Assembly (NCBI GenBank): GCA_033063855.1
Contig: CP093829.1
Coordinates: 6,830,243-6,894,242, forward strand
Origin: Smittia aterrima
Taxonomy: Eukaryota > Arthropoda > Insecta > Diptera > Chironomidae
Length of the DNA stretch: 64,000 bases
Reading direction: 5' to 3'
Both the position numbers and the translations under genes were made by a program. Below the pieces are notes generated by a model. That model searched no databases and had not been told where the DNA came from. It saw only the letters and a program-made list of their open reading frames with translations. This document shows, piece by piece, positions 58,801 to 64,000 of this stretch; positions within the stretch are counted from its first letter, which is position 1, and each line of letters begins with the position of its first letter.

Positions 58801-59411
58801 TTATCGTTCGAGACACGGTCTCTCCAGTACAACAGCTTTAAATCCAACGGGAACGATTGGACGAAACAAGAATGGCACAATTAATAAGAAATCGTCAAGT
58901 TCTTCTGCTGCGATGGGCAAGTCACCGCCAAGACCATCGCCAGGTAATTAACTCACAATCTCTTATCAACTTAAACTAATTTATTGATTTTACTTCAGCT
59001 TCCGTTGCGTATCACAGCGACGAGGAGAGTCTCAAATGCTATGATGAGAATCCTGACGACAGCAGCGTTACAGAGAAGCCTTCAGAAGTCAGCTCTTCAG
59101 ACTCTCAGGTACGTCACTCAATTTATTTCTTCTAGCATCAACTAAATGTCTGTTTATTCAATTAGCAGTCTGAGAGCGAAAACGAAAGCGTTCGCTCAGA
59201 TGGAACATCGTTTGTGAATCACTACGCGAATATTAATAACACGTTAAGACAGTCGTGGAAACGTCAGAAGCCAATGCGAAATTATTCAAGCTACACAGAC
59301 TCGGAGCATGATGAAGGCTCAACTCAGATTAATCTGAATGGAGGTCAGATCATCATGAACAACATGGCGAGGAGCCGGGCGCCTCTTCCTGGCTTCTCCT
59401 CCTTCGTCTGA
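49852..59411 (+). CDS. sdk: Sidekick, Ig/FN3 homophilic adhesion receptor, 13 exons, 2199 aa
   Basis: Exons: 49852-49999, 51671-51772, 51890-52066, 52140-53012, 53639-53758, 53818-53973, 54032-54158, 54216-54712, 54774-58074, 58137-58663, 58728-58943, 58999-59108, 59166-59411. Signal peptide, six Ig domains and thirteen FN3 domains (nearly all of repeats 2-12 in one 3.3 kb exon), one TM helix (VACVGTIIIIMITAVLCV, near residues 1982-2003), a tail with KTLEESMAMSIDERQELALE and the terminal GFSSFV, which in sidekicks binds MAGI-type PDZ proteins. The second Ig domain lacks both usual Cys residues. Length matches fly and vertebrate sidekicks (about 2200). Known roles: homophilic adhesion in visual-system wiring and at tricellular junctions. 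Confidence 0.96.
50000..51670 (+). other. sdk: First intron of sidekick
   Basis: A 1.67 kb intron between the signal-peptide exon and Ig domain 1. I saw no coding, repeat or RNA feature. Confidence 0.6.
53098..53247 (+). other. sdk: Possible 150-nt cassette exon of sidekick between Ig4 and Ig5
   Basis: Bounded by TTCAACAG and AACT|GTAAGA, phase 1 on both sides, open for all 50 codons. Inclusion would insert a polar, basic segment (for example DKEKFKLIGDFL and AKKFVRDKRLAQ) in the linker, where skipping gives the expected RVKT-SSPVMEV joint. I know of no such segment in other sidekicks; an intron fragment that is open by chance remains possible. Confidence 0.4.
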
Positions 59412-59960
59412 TATTAATTTGTGTAATTTGTGATAATAATTCTAAGCTGCCGGTCCAATCCAGTGTAAGTTTGCTACTTAATGTGCATTTATAAGATAAT
59501 TTAAGTCTCTTAGCTCTCTTAAAACAATTTTAATTAGACAAACTGCCTTCGACACATTCAATTCGATTTCCGCTTAAAGGAAAGAAATTTTTATCGACCA
59601 AAAACATTTTCTTAGAATCTCAACATTTTATTTTAAATCAAAAACCTTTTAATTGTCAGATAATGTTAAATCAACTAAGAAGTCATTGAAGTTAGAGTTT
59701 AAGCTTTTTGATACAGTTCATCATTCTGTCATTTGAAAATTGTATTATCGATGAAAGACTTACTAGAGAATAAGAATTTCGAATATTGCTTAGCCCTAAA
59801 TTATTGATCAATTTTTTGATAACAGCTTAATAAAGCAATAACATTTCAAAACAAAACATAAAATCATTGGCAATGAATGACTAAACGATTGACGGCTGCT
59901 CGTGAGAGTTTGTGCTGACAGGTAAATGGCACGAAAATTTGTTACGAAATTATTTTCTTA
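59412..59960. other. Convergent 3' UTRs of sidekick and the RhoGAP gene
   Basis: The two stop codons are about 550 bp apart. TTTATT at about 59629 could be a minus-strand poly(A) signal, in which case the two mature 3' UTRs overlap. No other feature was seen. Confidence 0.5.
59829..59834 (+). terminator. sdk: Candidate sidekick poly(A) signal
   Basis: First canonical AATAAA after the sidekick stop, about 420 bases downstream and 130 bases before the stop of the opposing RhoGAP gene. Confidence 0.5.
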
Positions 59961-62816
59961 TCACGTCGAGAAAATCGTTCCGAAGTGATCGATCATCCGC
60001 TTGCACAAAACGTTGCATCTTGAAATATCATTTTCGAAGAATTCGTTTGTGGCGTCGAAGCTGCTCGAGAAAATGCAGAGACCCCAACAGATCGCGAGGT
60101 TTCCTGAGTTCATCAGATTTTCTTTCTTGTTCTTTTCAACTCTGGAATGATTTGAAAGTTAATTTTGATTCGATTGGAAAGATTAGTAATCGACAAACCT
60201 TTTTAAATGTCCCATCAGATATTTTAATGTTTCATAATTAGTTTCAGGAATTTTCCTCAGCAATGATCCAATTTGTTCATGAGTTACAGCATCTGAAGAT
60301 AAAGAAATTCTTCGAATCAACTTCACGACGTTATCAAAATGTATTTACCGGTTGTGCAAGCGTTAAAAACCTCTGTAGGCACTAAAGGTGGCGAGAGCTC
60401 TCGGAAGAACATTTTCAGAATTCCCGTGACACTATGAACGTCTTGATTTTTTAGAGAAGAATATTTTGGATCCTTCTTCGTTGACTTTTTGTCGTTGCTT
60501 TTCTTCTTGAAAGCTTCGATGATTGTTTTGTTCCCACTCACTCGATAGAGACCTGGCGTTTTGAGGTTTGAGTCAGTTTCTAAAACGTTAATGCAATCAA
60601 CGACAAGCTTTGGCACGGACTTCTGTTCTAAGTCTTTCTCAACATTTCCAAGATTTGTGGCGAAATATTCTTCGTCAACCTCTTTCGTCACTTCAACAGT
60701 TTCATTGTTCGCGGGTGAAGGTTTGCTCGATTTTAGTTTGAATTTTCCTCTCATTTTGTCTCGGAATCCTTCTTTCTTTGGTTCTTCAACAGTTTCTTTA
60801 CTATCAACAGTCTCCATCGACTCAAGCGACGTGTTGTTGTTGCTATCATTTTCAGAAATATTTCTGAATTTCCCCTGCACCTGCTCAACATTTAATACAT
60901 CACTGGAAGTTCTAGAAAAGTAAATTGATTAGCTCGAGTTTTATTTTTTGAGATAAACTCACGATTTGATATTAAAACTTCCAACTGACGTTGTTATCAA
61001 TTTACTTTTTGGCACGTTGTTGTCTTGAGCATTTTCATTTTGCACAATTGGAATATTAATCGCTTCTGATTCAGTTCGCGACGCTTTAATCGACGCAATT
61101 TGTACTGCTGACATTATCTGAGGAAAAAGGAAGTTGATAATTTTTTGGGAAATATTTTTTAATTCTTTTATTTACCAAATCTTCTTCGTCCTCACAATAA
61201 AAACTCCCACGAATCAATTCTTTCCAAGCTTTAACCGAATTGCTTTCTTCATTCGCTGACAAAACTTCTTTGTTGTCTATCAAGTCCTTCGGTTGATAAT
61301 TCTCGTTATCATTTTTAACTTCAACGATGTCAGTAACGTCGCTCGATAGTTGGTGATTAGAGTAATCGATTATGTTTAATTCTGGATTATCTTGACAAAT
61401 TAAAATGTTTACAGTCTTGAACATATTCTCACAAGACACTTGTCGGGGCTTTTTGGCATCGAGGAAACAAAACTCCGAGTCGACTTCCCAATCGTTATCG
61501 TCGCGTTCGACAATAAACTCCAAAGACGCGTAAATATTATCGCATATGATCGCTGGCTTGCAATCTGTGTGCCATTTCCAAATCGGCTGATAAATATTTT
61601 CCTCTTTCACAATCTTTCTGTGCTTTACGTCACTGACTTCTCCAAAGTTTGCATCAGCTGCGACTTTTCTCACTGTCACCTTGTTCCACAAAATCAACTT
61701 CAGCGTTTTCAAAAAGCTCAAATTCTCTGATGTTAACTCGACCTGGTTTAGATTGAAGAACGCTTGACACAACTTTAAAACTGCACGAACCTCATTGTCG
61801 AGAGTCAAATACGTTTGTGAACTTTTAAATGCGAAATAAAACTTCAGACACTTGTCGTAAGTTATCGTTTGTCTGTTTAGACTAACTGATAAGATAAAAG
61901 TCTCGAGCTTTTCAACGGTTTTCTTATCTACACCTTTACGAATGTCGGAGTTGTAGGCGTTAGCTCGACCTCTTCTCTTTCGTATAACTACATTCTCGTC
62001 TTTCGTCGTCTCTTTAGGAACATTCTGGGAAGAGTTTCGTCGAAAGAACGACGAGAATATGTCGTTTAGGAAGACGTACAAATTATTTAAGACTTCGTTC
62101 TCGGATTCTTGTTGCCAAATCGCGTTGAAACATTTATTTAGAATTTCAAGTTTGTATTCTTCCAACGCAGCATTTGATTGCAGTCGAGGCGATAATCTCT
62201 CAACGAAATCTTCATCGAAACTACACGACACACTTCGTTGTCTGCTTGGAATGCACTTTGTCGTCATCGGGTCTGATGATTCATAATCTTCGACTTCCAT
62301 TGCGAGATTCTCCAACCAACAGTTTAACGCATCATTGTCCGTGATTGCTTCATCGTCGTCACTGTGATCAATGTCAAAGTTCAAATTCTCATAAATATTT
62401 TCTTCTTGACACGAAGTGTACGAGGAAACATCGTCGACCTCTTCATCTCGATTGCCATTAATTGAGGAAAGCAAATTGTCATCGCACGCGTCGTTATTTT
62501 CAATCATTTTCGGAACAAACTTTTTAACATATTTTCTCAAATTTAGATCTCTCGTTCTTGATTTCAAACTTATCACCAATTCACTCAAAGTTTTATGTTT
62601 TCTCTTGCTCGCGTGCGGAACATTTTCGTAAATGTGTTCACTAAAACTTTTATTATCGGATCCTTGGCCATAAGCCACACGATCACAGTTGACAAGCTTC
62701 GTTTCTACACTAAAATGTTTTATTAACTCTGAATTGCCGTCGGCGCTTGTTATGCGGTGATTCATTAAATTCGACTTATTGAGTAGTTTCTCTTTGGGAA
62801 TGTTCGATCGCTTCAT
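59961..62816 (-). CDS. RhoGAP-domain protein, five exons, 877 aa
   Basis: Exons on the minus strand: 62816-61176, 61117-60963, 60911-60349, 60292-60199, 60141-59961. All joins are GT-AG and in phase. The C-terminal quarter (about residues 681-860) is a RhoGAP domain: GLYRVSG with the arginine finger near residue 722, LKMFFRELSPPLVP, YLMGHLKRV and NLMNSGNLAICWG. It should stimulate GTP hydrolysis by a Rho-family GTPase; which one cannot be told. The long N-terminal region is acidic and unrecognised, with two YEN motifs (HIYENV near Y63, NIYENL near Y142) and related IYQP/IYAS sites. A basic patch (FRDKMRGKFKLKSSK) precedes the domain. The start is the first ATG after an in-frame stop. A TCAGTT initiator on the minus strand at 62960-62965 fits a leader of about 150 nt. 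I cannot name the fly orthologue; RhoGAP1A is worth testing, since I recall it mapping near sidekick. Confidence 0.85.
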
Positions 62817-64000
62817 TCGAACTGATTCTGAGTCACTGGATAATCGCTCGGACGAGACTCTTTCGTCATTATCGAGAACAATTTAAAATCGCAATAGGAA
62901 TCAAGAAAAGATCGCGAAGCACGACAAACGTCGACCGCTATCTTTCACAAATTGAACAGAACTGAGATGATTAATTCAGACAGAGCATAAAGCATTTCAA
63001 AACGCCCTATCAAGAGCACTTGACCTCTCGAATAAAAAGAAGGAAAGTTACAAATTTAGAAGTCAACAGCGCTCAACTCTCTTCGGTTAATTAAGTTTCT
63101 GTTCAACGCAATGAAAAGTTCTTTCAATTAAAATTCATTCATCAAACAAACGTCATTCATTCATTCCGAATGATTCAGATGGCAGCGATAAATTGAGGCA
63201 TGCAAAACCGAAAGTGGTTTCGCGACTGAGACACGAGCTAATTTCAAAAAGAAAAACTTCACAGAATTTGTTTTGAGATGAAAGAACAACCGCCGCCTGT
63301 TGTTTACGGAAATATTTTTTTTTGCGCATTTTATTTTATGTCGTTCCAATCAAAACATAATCCGTGAGTGAGTTTCAAGGACGAGAAAAGAGTTTTTGCG
63401 ACTTAATTGTAACAAGTGAACTTTTTATTTTTCTTCTTCGTTAGTTTTAATAAAATCATTTTTATTTTACAGGAAAACTTTCTTCGTTTCTTCTTTTAAT
63501 TACTTGTTAATTTGATCCATGACAAAATGTTAGAGTTTTCTTTCTTTTTTGATGATAAGAGTTTAGGGGAGAAAGCTAATCAAACAAACGCCACGTGCGT
63601 TCAAATATAAAACGAGTTTTCCGAGACGAGTATCTCACAAGATTTTACATCAATCATAATTTGTCCTAATTAAATAAAATTGGCCTACACTTTAAGAAAA
63701 TCATCAAAGCTCTCTTCCTTCTTTGAGTTTCGGTTTTCAATAATTTACGAGTCGATAATAAATTTACTTTTAACTTTTGGATTTGGATTCATTCGGGGCT
63801 CAGTAGCGAGTATCATTTTCAAAGTGGGCTCGTGTCAGGATCTCGGTCTCTTATCGCTGTTTGAATTGAACATTGTAAGGCATTTGGAGTTAGCCACTCT
63901 CTGGAATTAAAGGCGCAATTAATTTGAAGCACCTTCATGATTTTGTTTATTTTCTTTGGTTTTGTTTCTTACTTTGGAAGACATCGCTGCAAGAATGGAA
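62817..64000. other. RhoGAP leader and unassigned upstream sequence
   Basis: The first about 150 bases are the presumed RhoGAP 5' UTR. Beyond that nothing is recognisable. ATATAAAA near 63605 followed by a CTCAC-type site might be a TATA promoter for a plus-strand gene beyond the window, but I see no coding exon. Confidence 0.4.

Noticed and set aside
63680..63910. 76-codon open frame at the right edge
   Set aside because: No ATG at the start, no splice support and no recognisable composition.
1..64000. CRISPR arrays, operons, phage or insertion sequences
   Set aside because: The sequence is eukaryotic with spliced genes. No direct-repeat spacer array, bacterial gene order or transposase was seen.

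Overview
The window is nuclear DNA of an insect, most likely a lower (nematoceran) fly; a chironomid-like midge would fit, but that is only a guess. The reasons are split genes with many short (about 50-100 bp) GT-AG introns, an AT-rich non-coding background, fly-type initiators (TCAGTT) and genes of clear insect type. No bacterial, plasmid, phage, CRISPR or intact transposon feature is visible. All exon models were assembled by hand from splice signals, reading phase and family knowledge, and each main model closes to a whole number of codons.

Layout. 1-10.6 kb has no recognisable gene. 10.67-21.56 kb (+) is a MYT1/MYT1L/ST18-type CCHHC zinc-finger regulator (17 coding exons, 985 aa). 24.79-33.49 kb (+) is a catalytically dead ADAM of the ADAM11/22/23 group, the fly mind-meld (mmd) type (22 exons, about 1344 aa), with alternative signal-peptide exons and alternative transmembrane exons. 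It converges on cyclin B3 (35.34-37.21 kb, -, 544 aa). Between the two stop codons lies a hairpin carrying 16 bases identical to the bantam microRNA. 38.27-38.95 kb (+) is an unrecognised multi-span membrane protein.

39.0-46.2 kb (+) is a tandem array of five four-span MARVEL-type membrane protein genes, each with its own duplicated promoter and 5' leader exons. A sixth, diverged relative faces them (46.43-47.32 kb, -). Next come ribosomal protein S15A (48.35-48.80 kb, +) and sidekick (49.85-59.41 kb, +: 6 Ig, 13 FN3, one TM and a C-terminal PDZ ligand; 2199 aa). A RhoGAP gene (59.96-62.82 kb, -, 877 aa) converges on sidekick. The last 1.1 kb holds the RhoGAP leader and unassigned sequence.

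Themes. Several genes fit neural development and adhesion (MYT1-like, mmd, sidekick), but there is no sign of co-regulation. The points most worth following are the bantam-like hairpin antisense to the cyclin B3 3' end, the MARVEL array with patchy intron loss and a conserved intronic block, the alternative exons of mmd and a possible cassette exon of sidekick, the half zinc finger in the MYT1-like gene, and an over-represented CCG[A/T]CGG word in the non-coding DNA of the first third.
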